Shown here: positions 24,716 to 33,978 of the stretch, in pieces | How positions within the stretch are numbered: the first letter of the stretch is position 1 | Layout: each line of letters opens with the position of its first letter | Assembly: GCA_035314825.1 (NCBI GenBank) | Contig: DATFYX010000041.1 | Coordinates: 1 to 46,170, forward strand | From: Candidatus Eremiobacteraceae bacterium | GTDB taxonomy: Bacteria; Vulcanimicrobiota; Vulcanimicrobiia; Eremiobacterales; Eremiobacteraceae | Reading direction: 5' to 3' | DNA: 46,170 nt | Notes under the pieces: model-generated | Database searches by the model: none | What the model saw: only the letters and a program-made list of their open reading frames with translations | What the model was told of the DNA's origin: nothing | Position numbers and translations under genes: made by a program

Positions 24716-26298
24716 ACCGTCGGCACCGCGTGAGGAGCCGCCGCGAGCGCGACCGGCAACCGTCCCTGCGCCGGCGCGCGGCCGAGCAGCACCGCGGCGG
24801 CGGCTTCCAGCTCGACGTCGCCGTCGCCGAATGACGCGATGACGGCGACCTCGTCCGGCAGATGCGACGCGTCGTACGGCTCGAGCGCCGCAACCGCGAC
24901 GACCGGTTTGCCGAACAGCGCGAGATCGGCCACCGCTCGCGCCTGCAGCGGGTGCGCGAACGCGCGGCGCGTGAGCGCGACGAATGCATCGGCGGTCCCG
25001 GCTGCCAGCAGCAGCTGCTTGTATTCGTGACCGGCCGGATCGAGATCGCGCAGCTGTTCGGTGACGCGATACCCGGCGGCGGCGATCGCCTTGCCGAGCG
25101 CGCTTTCGACGCGCGCTCCCGTGGACTTCGCAGGACCGCCTTCGATGAAATTGACGACCAGCACGCGCGCGCCCGCGTGCAGCGCAAGCGGCGGCGCTCC
25201 GCCGCGCGCGCGCACGAGCGTCACCGATCGGCGCGCGACGTCGCGCGCGAGCACGGCGCGGTCGCGCTCGAACGCCGCGCGATCGACCGGCCGCTCGCGT
25301 GCGCCCGCCGTCAGCATCTGCGCGCGTGCGCGCAGCGCCTCCACGCGCGCAAGACTCGCCTCGATCTCTGGCGCGCTCAGCCGGCCGGCGGAGACAGCCG
25401 CGTGCAACGCGGCCAGCGCCCGGCGCGCCGTCTCGACGTGGGCGAACAAGAGCAGATCGGCTCCCGCCGCAAGTGCGGCCTCGGCAGCTTCCTCGATGGT
25501 CCGATCACCGAGCCCCTTCATCTCCAGATCATCGGTGCAGATGACGCCCTTGAACTTGAGCTCGTCGCGCAGCAGGCCGCGCAGCAGCGCGCGCGACTGG
25601 GTTGCGGGGCTGCCGGCAGGGTCGAGTGCCGGTGCGGCGATGTGACCTGCCATGACGACGTCGACATCCGCATCGATGGCCGCGCGGAACGGCGCGAGAT
25701 CCACCGCGCGCAGATGCTGCTCATCGCCGGACGCGGTGGCTGGCACGAGGTGCGAGTCCAGGCTCGTGCCGCCGTGGCCGGGAAAATGTTTGGCGGTCGC
25801 GACCACACCGGCGTCTCGCAGCCCGAGCACGGCAGCGACGACGTGGGTGCTCACCGCGCCCGCCTCTCCGCCGAACGAGCGCAACCCGATCACGGGATTG
25901 TCGGGGTCGGTGTTGACGTCGGCGTCGGGCGCGAGGTCGAGCGTGATGCCGAGCGCCTGCAAGTCCGTGCCGATCGCGCGATAGACGTCGCGCGTCAACG
26001 CCGTGTCGCCCGCGGCCCCGAGCGCCATGGCCGACGGCGCCGACACGCCGAGCGCATCGAGACGCTGCACCGTGCCGCCTTCTTGGTCGATCGCGATCAA
26101 TAGCGGCGGCCGTCCTGGCGGGCGGGCGGCTTGCAGCACATCGGCGAGCGCGCGAGTCTGCTCGGACGTCGCGATATTGCGGCGAAAGAGGACGGCCCCT
26201 GCCGTCCCCGCAATGAACGAAAGCGTTTCGTCCGAAACGGTGGTCCCGTCGAAACCCGCCAGGATCAGACCGCTGAGCCGGCCCGAAAGCTCTTCCAC
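24712..26298 (-). CDS. nagZ: Beta-N-acetylhexosaminidase NagZ-like (GH3) with C-terminal GH3 domain
   Basis: 528 residues from GTG 26298, chosen because GGAGG lies seven bases upstream; the longer frame to 26538 is antisense to the M16 gene. The TIM-barrel domain (about 1-340) has LIAIDQEGGTVQRL, the active-site loop KHFPGHGGTSLDSH and the nucleophile block CTDDLEMKGL. The C-terminal half (about 370-525) is an alpha/beta GH3 domain, as in the two-domain Bacillus type. It releases GlcNAc from muropeptides. No signal peptide is evident, suggesting cytoplasmic action. It is the first gene of the nagZ-hydrolase-anmK-kinase-murQ operon. Confidence 0.92.
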   Translation of the reverse strand: MEELSGRLSGLILAGFDGTTVSDETLSFIAGTAGAVLFRRNIATSEQTRALADVLQAARPPGRPPLLIAIDQEGGTVQRLDALGVSAPSAMALGAAGDTALTRDVYRAIGTDLQALGITLDLAPDADVNTDPDNPVIGLRSFGGEAGAVSTHVVAAVLGLRDAGVVATAKHFPGHGGTSLDSHLVPATASGDEQHLRAVDLAPFRAAIDADVDVVMAGHIAAPALDPAGSPATQSRALLRGLLRDELKFKGVICTDDLEMKGLGDRTIEEAAEAALAAGADLLLFAHVETARRALAALHAAVSAGRLSAPEIEASLARVEALRARAQMLTAGARERPVDRAAFERDRAVLARDVARRSVTLVRARGGAPPLALHAGARVLVVNFIEGGPAKSTGARVESALGKAIAAAGYRVTEQLRDLDPAGHEYKQLLLAAGTADAFVALTRRAFAHPLQARAVADLALFGKPVVAVAALEPYDASHLPDEVAVIASFGDGDVELEAAAAVLLGRAPAQGRLPVALAAAPHAVPTV

Positions 26299-26362
26299 GC
26301 GCCCGCCTCCACGGACCCGTACAAGAGCGCTCGTCCCGCTCCCTCTTGAGGAGAACCATCGC

Positions 26363-29041
26363 TTGAACCGACTCTCGATAGCCCTTGCCTGCGCATGCGC
26401 GGCGCTCTGCGTGCTCGAGACCCTGCCTGAGCGCGCGTCTGCCGATGCAAGCGCGAGCACCCTGCGCGCGACGCTGTCGAACGGCTTGCGCGTCATCATC
26501 GTGCGCGACGCGCTCGCACCGGCTGTGACGGCGGACATGGTCTACCTCGTGGGCTCGGATGAGGCGCCGGCCGGCTTCCCCGGCATGGCGCACGCGCAAG
26601 AGCACATGGCGTTCGGGCGCAGTTTCAAGGGCTTGAGCGCGAGTCAGCTCGCGGACATCGGCACGTTGATGGGATCGGACAGCGATGCGGAGACCCAGAA
26701 CACGATCACGCAATACTACTACACCGTGCCGGCCAAAGATCTGCCCTACGCGCTGAAGGTCTTCGCGCTGCAAGCGCACGGCGTGCTCGACGCGCAAGAC
26801 GAATGGGCGCAAGAGCGCGGCGCAATCGAACAAGAGGTCGCGCGGGATCTTTCCAATCCCTTCTATCGCTTTTTCTCGCAAGCGCAGTCGCATATGTTCG
26901 CCGGCACGCCCTACGAGCACGACGCGCTGGGCACGCGATCCTCGTTCGACAAGACGACGGGCGCGATGCTCAAGACGTTCTACGGAACCTGGTACCAGCC
27001 GAACAACGCGGTGCTGGTCATCGCCGGCGACATAGATCCGCAGGCGACGCTGGCCTCGATCAAGACGCTTTTCTCACCGATCACGTCGCATGCGGTGCCG
27101 GCGCGGCCCGCGGTGCATCTGCAGCCGCTCAAAGCGCAGACCATCACACTCGACAGCGATCAACCATTCGCCATCGCCTTCGTCGGGTATCGCCTGCCCG
27201 GGCTCGACAGCCCGGATAGCGCTGCGACGCGCATTCTGGGCGCCGTGCTCGCAAGCCAGCGCGGCGATCTCTACGCGCTGGGCATGCAAGGCAAGGCATT
27301 ACAGGCGGGGTATTTCCCGGGCGATCCGCTGCCCAAAGCGAGCTCGGGCTTCACGTACGCGGCCATGCCGCCGGGCGCCGATATGCCGGCGATCGTCGCC
27401 ACCCTCAAGAGCTCGATCGACGCGTACAAGAAAAACGGCGTGCCGCCCGACCTGGTCGACGCGGCCAAGCGCCAGGCTGTGGCGCAAGTCGAATTCAATC
27501 GCAACTCGATCTCCGGGCTAGCCAGCGCGTGGGTCGACGCGGTCGCGGTCGAGGGCGTGTCGTCGCCCGACGACGACGTGAACAAGCTGCAAAAGGTCAC
27601 CGTCGATGACGTCAACCGAGTGCTGCGCAAGTATTTCGACAACTCGACCGCGCTCGTCGGCATACTCAATCCGAAACCCGCCGGACAACCGAGCGCGTCC
27701 AAAGGATTCGGCGGCGCGGAATCTTTCGCGCCGGCCAGCCCGGTGAAGACCACGCTGCCTGCGTGGGCCCAGGGTCTGCTGGCGACGGTCAGCGTGCCGC
27801 AATCCACCCTCAACCCGACTGCGATCACGCTGCCTAACGGGCTGCGGCTCATCGTGCAGACCGAGACGATCACGCCGACCGTCACGGTGGTCGGCGCGGT
27901 GAAGAACAACCCAGACCTTGAGGCGCCGACTGGCCAAGAAGGCGTCGACGGCGTGCTCGACGGGCTGTTCGAGTACGGCACGACCTCGCTAGACCGCCTT
28001 GCCTATCGCAAAGCGCTCGACGACATCGCCGCCAATACGTCGCTCGGCACCGACTTCGCGCTGACCGTGCTCTCGTCGAAGTTCGATCGCGGCATGGAGC
28101 TGCTGGCCGATGGTGAGCTCCACCCGGCGCTGCCGGCGCAAGCGTTCACGATCGTGCAGCAGCAGACCGCCGGTTTTGTCGACGGCCAGCTCAAGAGCCC
28201 CGACTATCTCACCGACGTGGCGCTCGTCAAAGCGCTGTATCCGCCGGCGGACCCGCAGCAGCGCGAACCGACGGTCGACAGCGTCAAAGCGCTGACGCTC
28301 GACGACGTCAAAGCGTACTATGGAGTCGTCTTCCGCCCCGATCTCACCACGATCGTCGTCATCGGAGACATAACGCCCGACGAGGCCAAAGCGTCGGTCG
28401 AGAAATGGTTTGGGTCCTGGAGCGCGACCGGACCCACGCCGGCTACCGATTATCCGGCCGCTCCCAACAACGTGGCCTCAGCCGCCGACGTGCCTGCGAC
28501 CGGACGCGTGCAAGACACGGTCACGCTCAAGGAGACGATCGGCGTGCTGCGCAGCGATCCAGACTATTACCCGCTGCAGCTAGGCGGATCGATCCTCGGC
28601 GGCGCGTCTTTCTCGTCGCGGCTCTACAGCGATCTGCGGGTCAAAGGCTCGCTGGTCTACTTCGTCCAGCAAGGCTTTGACATCGGCAAGACGCGCAGCA
28701 CGTTCGAGGTCGGCTACGGCTGCGACCCGCCCAATGTGTCCAAGGCGCGGGCGCTCATCGAAAGCGACGTGCATGACATGCAGACCGCGCTGGTGACGCC
28801 TGAAGAACTGCAGCGCTCCAAGGCTGGCCTGCTCGCGGATCTGACCCTTTCCGAATCCAGCGAGCAAAGCGTTGCGGGCGGGATGTTGCGCCGGGCGCTG
28901 TTGGATCTGCCGTTGGACGAGCCGACGCGCGCTGCGAACCGCTATGCGGCCACGTCTGCAGAACAGATCCGCGATGCCTTCGCGAAGTGGGTGCGCGTGC
29001 CCGACCTGGTCCAAGTGACCACCGGGCCGCCGCCCAAATGA
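26363..29041 (+). CDS. M16-family zinc metallopeptidase (two-domain, secreted)
   Basis: 892 residues from TTG 26363, with GAGGAG at 26348-26353; upstream sequence in this frame is antisense to nagZ. A signal peptide (about 1-30) precedes the first M16 domain: LSNGLRVIIVRD, then the inverted zinc motif HAQEH (in GMAHAQEHMAFG) and a downstream Glu in RGAIEQEVARD. The second half (from about 490: ITLPNGLRLIVQTE) repeats the fold without HxxEH and is the non-catalytic partner, as in pitrilysin-type and periplasmic M16 proteins. It probably degrades peptides in the periplasm. It is divergent from nagZ with 64 bases between starts. Confidence 0.92.
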   Translation: MNRLSIALACACAALCVLETLPERASADASASTLRATLSNGLRVIIVRDALAPAVTADMVYLVGSDEAPAGFPGMAHAQEHMAFGRSFKGLSASQLADIGTLMGSDSDAETQNTITQYYYTVPAKDLPYALKVFALQAHGVLDAQDEWAQERGAIEQEVARDLSNPFYRFFSQAQSHMFAGTPYEHDALGTRSSFDKTTGAMLKTFYGTWYQPNNAVLVIAGDIDPQATLASIKTLFSPITSHAVPARPAVHLQPLKAQTITLDSDQPFAIAFVGYRLPGLDSPDSAATRILGAVLASQRGDLYALGMQGKALQAGYFPGDPLPKASSGFTYAAMPPGADMPAIVATLKSSIDAYKKNGVPPDLVDAAKRQAVAQVEFNRNSISGLASAWVDAVAVEGVSSPDDDVNKLQKVTVDDVNRVLRKYFDNSTALVGILNPKPAGQPSASKGFGGAESFAPASPVKTTLPAWAQGLLATVSVPQSTLNPTAITLPNGLRLIVQTETITPTVTVVGAVKNNPDLEAPTGQEGVDGVLDGLFEYGTTSLDRLAYRKALDDIAANTSLGTDFALTVLSSKFDRGMELLADGELHPALPAQAFTIVQQQTAGFVDGQLKSPDYLTDVALVKALYPPADPQQREPTVDSVKALTLDDVKAYYGVVFRPDLTTIVVIGDITPDEAKASVEKWFGSWSATGPTPATDYPAAPNNVASAADVPATGRVQDTVTLKETIGVLRSDPDYYPLQLGGSILGGASFSSRLYSDLRVKGSLVYFVQQGFDIGKTRSTFEVGYGCDPPNVSKARALIESDVHDMQTALVTPEELQRSKAGLLADLTLSESSEQSVAGGMLRRALLDLPLDEPTRAANRYAATSAEQIRDAFAKWVRVPDLVQVTTGPPPK

Positions 29042-29120
29042 ACGGGGAGGCTGAAACATCGCGGCGCAGGCCGCCGTATATGCAGTAGCACGATCACGGC
29101 GAAGGATCACGCGCAGGGGC

Positions 29121-31343
29121 ATGTCGTTCCGATCCGTCTTGGCTGGAGTTGCATTCGCCGTTTTCTGCTTCGGCGCGGGCGCGAGCGGCGCGTTCGCGAC
29201 CGTTGACCGGCTGACCAAAGTCCCCGCGGCGCGCGCGACCGCCCCGCTCCCGCCCGACGCTTCGCTCACCGATCCGCAATGGCAAAGCGGCCGCCTGGCC
29301 GACGACTTCTACAATTTCACCACGCAGCGGCCGGCGGCGATGAAGACCGTGGGCTACGTGCTCTATGACGACACCGATCTGTACGTCGCCTTTCATTGCG
29401 AGCAGCCCGGCGCGCCGATCGTCGCAAGCCAGACGACCAACAACATCGGCGAAGGACTCGACGACTACGTCACGATCAGCATCGACCCGAGCGGCAACGG
29501 ATCGCGCGTCTACGAATTCAGCACTACGCCCAAAGGCGTCCAGTACGCGACGTCAAGCGAATCCAATCGCTACAACCCGTCCTGGCAGACGGCGGCGAAG
29601 ATCGACGGAAGTTCGTGGAACGCGGTCATGGTCATCCCGCTCAAGGATCTGCGCGCGTCGCCGGGTTCCTGGCGCATCAATCTATCGCGCCACCTGTCGT
29701 CCTCGGATGAGGATCTCACGTGGGCCTACGAGCGGCAGATGGACGCCATCGAGGATTCGACGTATTGGCCGTATTGGACCGGGCTTTCTTTCAAGGCGCT
29801 CTCCGCGCGTCCGTCGCCATATGCGAACATCTTCGGGCTGGCAAGCGCGGGGGCCGACCGCAACGTCTTCCCGCAGCTCAACGGCACGGCAGGTCCATCG
29901 CACGCCCCACACCTGGGCGTCGACGGCGCGATACCATTCACCGACACGCTTGCGCTGGTCGGCACCGTCAACCCGGACTACTCCAACGTCGAGTCCGATC
30001 AACAGACGATCACGCCGCAGCAGTTCCAGCGCGCACTGACCGAATACCGCCCGTTCTTCTCCGAGGGCGAGAGCTTTCTCACCCCCAACGTGCAGTTCGG
30101 CATCAACGGGCCGTCCGACGAACCGTTCTACACGCCCTCGATCGGACAGTTCAACGGCGGCGCAAAGGTGGAGGGCACGGCGGGCCTCAACGCGATCGGC
30201 GCGCTGGCCGCCGTCGGCCCGGGCTTCAACGACGAGGCGTACGGTTTCAACCATCGCACCGCCGATCAGGCCTCGCGCTACTGGTTCAACGGCGTCGAGG
30301 CGCACCACACGGACAACGGCTCGAGCGTGACGCCGTGCCCGTTCGTCAACGCAGTCGAACTGACGTCATGCACCGATTCGCTGTTCGAGTTCGGCACGCG
30401 CATCTCGAGCCTGAAGACCGGCGTCGAGGAGGCGTTCGACTACGCGACCGAGACCGGGCAGTACGTGCCCGACGCCGCTAAGGGCCATAACTTCATCGTC
30501 TTCGAGGCGGTCAACCGCGCCCACTACAGCGTCGCTGCGGCATACCGCGACGTCCAGCCCTACTATGCGCCGGTGGACGGCTTTACCCTGATCGACGACA
30601 TCCGCGGACCGGCCTTCACTGCCAGCGCCGTCGGCCAAGGCAAGCCGGGCAGCCCATTCAAGTCCTACAGCGCGAGTTTCAACGCGGAGCGCTATCTCGA
30701 CGAGTCGGGCAACGTGCACTACAGCGAGTACAGCTGGTTCGTGCAGGCTCAACTGCGCGATCTGCTGTCGTTCAGCGCCGGACCGCTCGACAGCTCGATC
30801 CGCCAATACGACATCGGCTACCCCGTCTACCTCAACGGACAGACGTTCGCGTCGCACACCAACTTCTTCGGGCTCAACTACCGCGACGGCACGCCGCAGT
30901 CGATCGACGCCGGCTGGACCTACGGGCCGAACGCCGGTTTCCTCGCACCGGGCGGAGTCCAGCAGACGACGTACTCCTCCTTCTATTTCAATGAGGTCAC
31001 GATCGACGTCGCGGACCAGTTGAACGCGCGCTGGAATCTAGGCGCGGGCTATGCGGGAGACAGCTCCCGCTGCTTCTTCACCGGCTGCTACGTGCAGCAG
31101 TCGCTGCGCCGCGTGAACCTCGGTTATAGCCTCGGGCCGGACTCCAACGTCTCGCTCGCATATCGGACGATCTCAGGCACGGGATATTCGCCGACCGCCG
31201 TCAACTTCGCGGCCGCGTACCATCGCAAGTTCATCAACGGCAACGAGCTGTATGTCGAGTGGGGCACACCGCAGACGACGTCGCAGCTCGACCGCTTCGT
31301 GCTGAAGTACGTGCTTCACATCGGGGGCGGTTCGGGGACCTAG
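29121..31343 (+). CDS. CBM9-like domain plus DUF5916 outer-membrane beta-barrel protein
   Basis: 740 residues from ATG 29121 with AGGGG just upstream. A signal peptide (about 1-27) is followed by a carbohydrate-binding-9-like sandwich (about 45-195: VGYVLYDDTDLYVAFHCEQP, DDYVTISIDPSG). The rest is DUF5916: VGTVNPDYSNVESDQQ and LTEYRPFFSEGESF are the family hallmark, followed by amphipathic barrel strands. Proteins of this type are predicted outer-membrane proteins often linked to glycan or peptide handling; the exact role is unknown. It follows the M16 peptidase by 79 bases on the same strand. Its stop shares bases with the convergent cyclodeaminase-like gene (CTAG). Confidence 0.88.
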   Translation: MSFRSVLAGVAFAVFCFGAGASGAFATVDRLTKVPAARATAPLPPDASLTDPQWQSGRLADDFYNFTTQRPAAMKTVGYVLYDDTDLYVAFHCEQPGAPIVASQTTNNIGEGLDDYVTISIDPSGNGSRVYEFSTTPKGVQYATSSESNRYNPSWQTAAKIDGSSWNAVMVIPLKDLRASPGSWRINLSRHLSSSDEDLTWAYERQMDAIEDSTYWPYWTGLSFKALSARPSPYANIFGLASAGADRNVFPQLNGTAGPSHAPHLGVDGAIPFTDTLALVGTVNPDYSNVESDQQTITPQQFQRALTEYRPFFSEGESFLTPNVQFGINGPSDEPFYTPSIGQFNGGAKVEGTAGLNAIGALAAVGPGFNDEAYGFNHRTADQASRYWFNGVEAHHTDNGSSVTPCPFVNAVELTSCTDSLFEFGTRISSLKTGVEEAFDYATETGQYVPDAAKGHNFIVFEAVNRAHYSVAAAYRDVQPYYAPVDGFTLIDDIRGPAFTASAVGQGKPGSPFKSYSASFNAERYLDESGNVHYSEYSWFVQAQLRDLLSFSAGPLDSSIRQYDIGYPVYLNGQTFASHTNFFGLNYRDGTPQSIDAGWTYGPNAGFLAPGGVQQTTYSSFYFNEVTIDVADQLNARWNLGAGYAGDSSRCFFTGCYVQQSLRRVNLGYSLGPDSNVSLAYRTISGTGYSPTAVNFAAAYHRKFINGNELYVEWGTPQTTSQLDRFVLKYVLHIGGGSGT

Positions 31344-32311
31344 AGGTCGACGGTGGTACCGGTGCCGCGCTCGACGGCGCGCTCGTAGACCAGCGCCGCG
31401 CACGCGAGGTCCTCGATCGCGATGCCGAGCGATTCGAACAGCGTGATCTCCTCCGGCGCGGTGCGCCCGACCGTCCTGCCCGCGACGACGTCGCACAGCA
31501 ACGTCAGCCGTGGCGCGGCGGGTAGGGCGCCATCGCGCATCGCGAGGACGATGTCGCCCGCCTCGTGCAGCGCGCCGTCGATCGAGTCGACGAAGATCGA
31601 TGCGAGCGCCATCAGCTCGGGCGGGATCTCGCGCGCGTGCGGCGTGCATGCGCCGACCGCATTGACGTGGGTGCCCGGAGCGATGCTGCCGCTGCTGACG
31701 ACCGGCACGGGGGACGACGTCACCGTGCAGACGATGTGGGCATCGCGGCACGCCTCGTCGCTTGTGTCCGGCGCGCGCGCCTGCATGCCCTCCGCGCACA
31801 GCTGGCGCACGAGCGTCTCCGCGCGCAGACGGTTGTGCCCCCACACGCGGATGTCGTCCAGGTTCGCCACGAGAGCGAGTGCGCGCGCATGTGCGAGCGC
31901 CTGTACGCCGGTCCCGATGATCGCAAGCGTGCGCGCCGTCTCGGCGGCCAGCGCGCGCGTGGCGACCGCGGACACCGCGGCGGTGCGCAACTCGGTGATC
32001 AGCCGGCCATCCATGAGCGCGGCGGGCCGACCTGTGCTGGGATCGAAGAGCGCGATCAGCGCTTGGTGCGTGTGCTCGCCGCGTTGCGCGTTGCCTGCGA
32101 AGACGCTGACCAGCTTCGAGCCGAGCGCTGCCGGATCGGATGCGATCGTACCCGGCATCGAGGCGAGCAGACCATCTGAGTTGGCGACGACGCCGCGCAG
32201 CGGGAAGATCGCGCGCCGCTCCGCTTGGGCGTGCAGCGCCCGCTCGACCGTGTCGATCGCGTCCTGCATGGTGAACAGCGAGGCGACCTGTGCCTCGTCA
32301 AGCGTCAGCAA
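31340..32311 (-). CDS. Ornithine cyclodeaminase / mu-crystallin family protein
   Basis: 323 residues starting at TTG 32311 inside the upstream MaoC gene (14-base overlap). The N-terminal substrate domain has MQDAIDTVERAL and LRTAAVSAVATRALA; the Rossmann part has LAIIGTGVQALAHARAL. The family includes ornithine cyclodeaminase, alanine dehydrogenase and ketimine reductases, all NAD(P)-dependent. The residues that fix specificity are not decisive by eye, so the exact reaction is open. It is the third gene of a thiolase-MaoC-cyclodeaminase unit. Confidence 0.85.
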   Translation of the reverse strand: MLTLDEAQVASLFTMQDAIDTVERALHAQAERRAIFPLRGVVANSDGLLASMPGTIASDPAALGSKLVSVFAGNAQRGEHTHQALIALFDPSTGRPAALMDGRLITELRTAAVSAVATRALAAETARTLAIIGTGVQALAHARALALVANLDDIRVWGHNRLRAETLVRQLCAEGMQARAPDTSDEACRDAHIVCTVTSSPVPVVSSGSIAPGTHVNAVGACTPHAREIPPELMALASIFVDSIDGALHEAGDIVLAMRDGALPAAPRLTLLCDVVAGRTVGRTAPEEITLFESLGIAIEDLACAALVYERAVERGTGTTVDL

Positions 32312-32711
32312 GATCGTCCAACAGCACGCGCGCCTCGCCGTCGAGCACGATGTGAGCGGCTTGATTCGCGCATTGCGTGCGCAGGGTGAGGAGCGGCTCG
32401 TCGGCCGCGATCGCGGTGACGGTCACCGTCGCGGTGATGCGATCGCCGACGAAGACAGGCCTGCGGAAATAGAGCGTTTGCGAAACGTAGATGCAGCCCG
32501 GACCTGGAAGCTTGGTGCCGATGACCGCGGAGATGAGCGTCGCGGTGAGCATGCCGTGCGCGATCGGACGTTTGTAGCGGGTGTGGCGCGCGAAGTCCGC
32601 GGACAGGTGCATCGGATTGGTGTCGCCCGAGACGGCGGCAAAGGCGGCGACGGCCGCCTCGTCGATGGTCTTGCTGATCTGGGCGCTGGCTCCGATCTCC
32701 GGCGCCTTCAC
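32298..32711 (-). CDS. MaoC-family (R)-specific enoyl-CoA hydratase-like protein
   Basis: 137 residues from GTG 32711. The hot-dog fold hydratase signature is SGDTNPMHLSADFA, with the catalytic Asp and His, followed by RPIAHGMLTATLISAVIG. Proteins of this size hydrate trans-2-enoyl-CoA to (R)-3-hydroxyacyl-CoA (PhaJ type) and may feed polyhydroxyalkanoate or other acyl-CoA pathways. It begins one base after the thiolase stop, supporting a shared acyl-CoA function. Confidence 0.88.
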   Translation of the reverse strand: MKAPEIGASAQISKTIDEAAVAAFAAVSGDTNPMHLSADFARHTRYKRPIAHGMLTATLISAVIGTKLPGPGCIYVSQTLYFRRPVFVGDRITATVTVTAIAADEPLLTLRTQCANQAAHIVLDGEARVLLDDLADA

Positions 32712-32712
32712 C

Positions 32713-33903
32713 TCACACGCGCTCGAGCGCGATCGCCGTCGCCCCGCCGGTCCCGTGACAGATAGAGGCGATACCGCGCTTGCCGCCCGACTGCGACAAC
32801 GCGTTGAGCAGCGTCACGATGATGCGCGAGCCGGACGATCCGAGCGGATGGCCGAGCGCGATGGCGCCCCCATTCACGTTGAGCTTCTCGTAGGGCACGT
32901 CGAGCAGCTCGTGATAGAGCACGTTGTTGAGCGCGTAGGCTTCGTTGTTCTCGAACAGGTCGAAGTCGTCGATCTTCATGTGCAGCTTCTCGAGCAGCCG
33001 CTTCACCGCGGGCACCGGCGCTTCTGGGAACCGATAGCCGGGGCCGGCGGCCCAGGCCGCGCCTAGGATGCGCGCTTGCGGCTCAAGGCTGTGCTTTTTC
33101 ACACCTGCCGCGCTGGCCAGCACGAGCGCCGACGATCCGTCGGAGAGCTGGCTCGAGTTGCCGGCGGTGAGCACCCCGTCTTTGGAAAACGCAGGGCGCA
33201 GCGAAGCGAGCCCTTGCGCCGTCGTGTCGGCTCGGATGCCTTCATCTTGATCCACGACCGTCGGGCCCTTGCGCCCTTCGAGCGTGACGGGAGCGATCTC
33301 GCGCGCGAAGGCGCCGTTTTGCGTCGCCGCGTGCGCCCGCTGCTGCGACCATAACGCGATTTGGTCGAGCTGGTCGCGCGTGACCTCGAACTCGCGCGCG
33401 AGCCGTTCGGTCTGGATGCCCATGCCCTCGCCGGTCAGCGGATCGGTGAGACCGTCGACGACCATGACGTCGCCGACCTGCTCGGGCGCGCCGAGCAGCG
33501 TCTTGTAGCCCCAACGCGCGCGGGCCGAGATGGTGAATGCAGCTTGCGACATCGACTCGAAACCGCCGGCGAGGACGACATCGGCATCGTCGAGCTTGAT
33601 GAGGTTGCTCGCGTTCATGACGGCTTGCATGCCGGACGCGCAGACCATGTCCACCGCGTAGCCGTCAATCGTGTCGGGAATGCCCGCTTTGATAGCGGCT
33701 TGGCGGGGGACCAATTGGCCGAAGCCGGCGCGCAGCACGTTGCCGAAGATGAATAGATCGAGGTCGTCGCCGCGCACGCCCGCTTTGTCAAGCACGGCCT
33801 TCATAGCGTGTGCGCCGAGATCCACCGGCGACACGTCCTTGAGCGCGCCGCCGAACTTGCCGATTGGGCTGCGTACCGCCGCAGCCACGAACGTCTCTGA
33901 CAT
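32713..33903 (-). CDS. Acetyl-CoA acetyltransferase (thiolase)
   Basis: 396 residues from ATG 33903, with GGAGGG just upstream; the longer open frame is not coding. The acyl-accepting Cys is in MVCASGMQAV, the second catalytic region is NVNGGAIALGHPLGSSGSR with its His, and the last is CHGTGGATAI with the C-terminal Cys. The length fits type II biosynthetic or degradative thiolases. It condenses or cleaves acetyl-CoA and acetoacetyl-CoA. It leads the unit with MaoC and the cyclodeaminase-like gene and is divergent from the YmdB-like gene across 75 bases. Confidence 0.93.
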   Translation of the reverse strand: MSETFVAAAVRSPIGKFGGALKDVSPVDLGAHAMKAVLDKAGVRGDDLDLFIFGNVLRAGFGQLVPRQAAIKAGIPDTIDGYAVDMVCASGMQAVMNASNLIKLDDADVVLAGGFESMSQAAFTISARARWGYKTLLGAPEQVGDVMVVDGLTDPLTGEGMGIQTERLAREFEVTRDQLDQIALWSQQRAHAATQNGAFAREIAPVTLEGRKGPTVVDQDEGIRADTTAQGLASLRPAFSKDGVLTAGNSSQLSDGSSALVLASAAGVKKHSLEPQARILGAAWAAGPGYRFPEAPVPAVKRLLEKLHMKIDDFDLFENNEAYALNNVLYHELLDVPYEKLNVNGGAIALGHPLGSSGSRIIVTLLNALSQSGGKRGIASICHGTGGATAIALERV

Positions 33904-33978
33904 ATGTCCCTCCGAGCCCATGGTCTTAATCCGAGCGCCGGAGCAGTCCTTGGCGGCCGCGTTCCCGAACGACAGGGC

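Noticed and set aside
24862-26103. 413-codon plus-strand frame antisense to nagZ
   Set aside because: Arginine-rich composition with no recognisable motif; the minus strand encodes an intact GH3 enzyme with a good ribosome-binding site.
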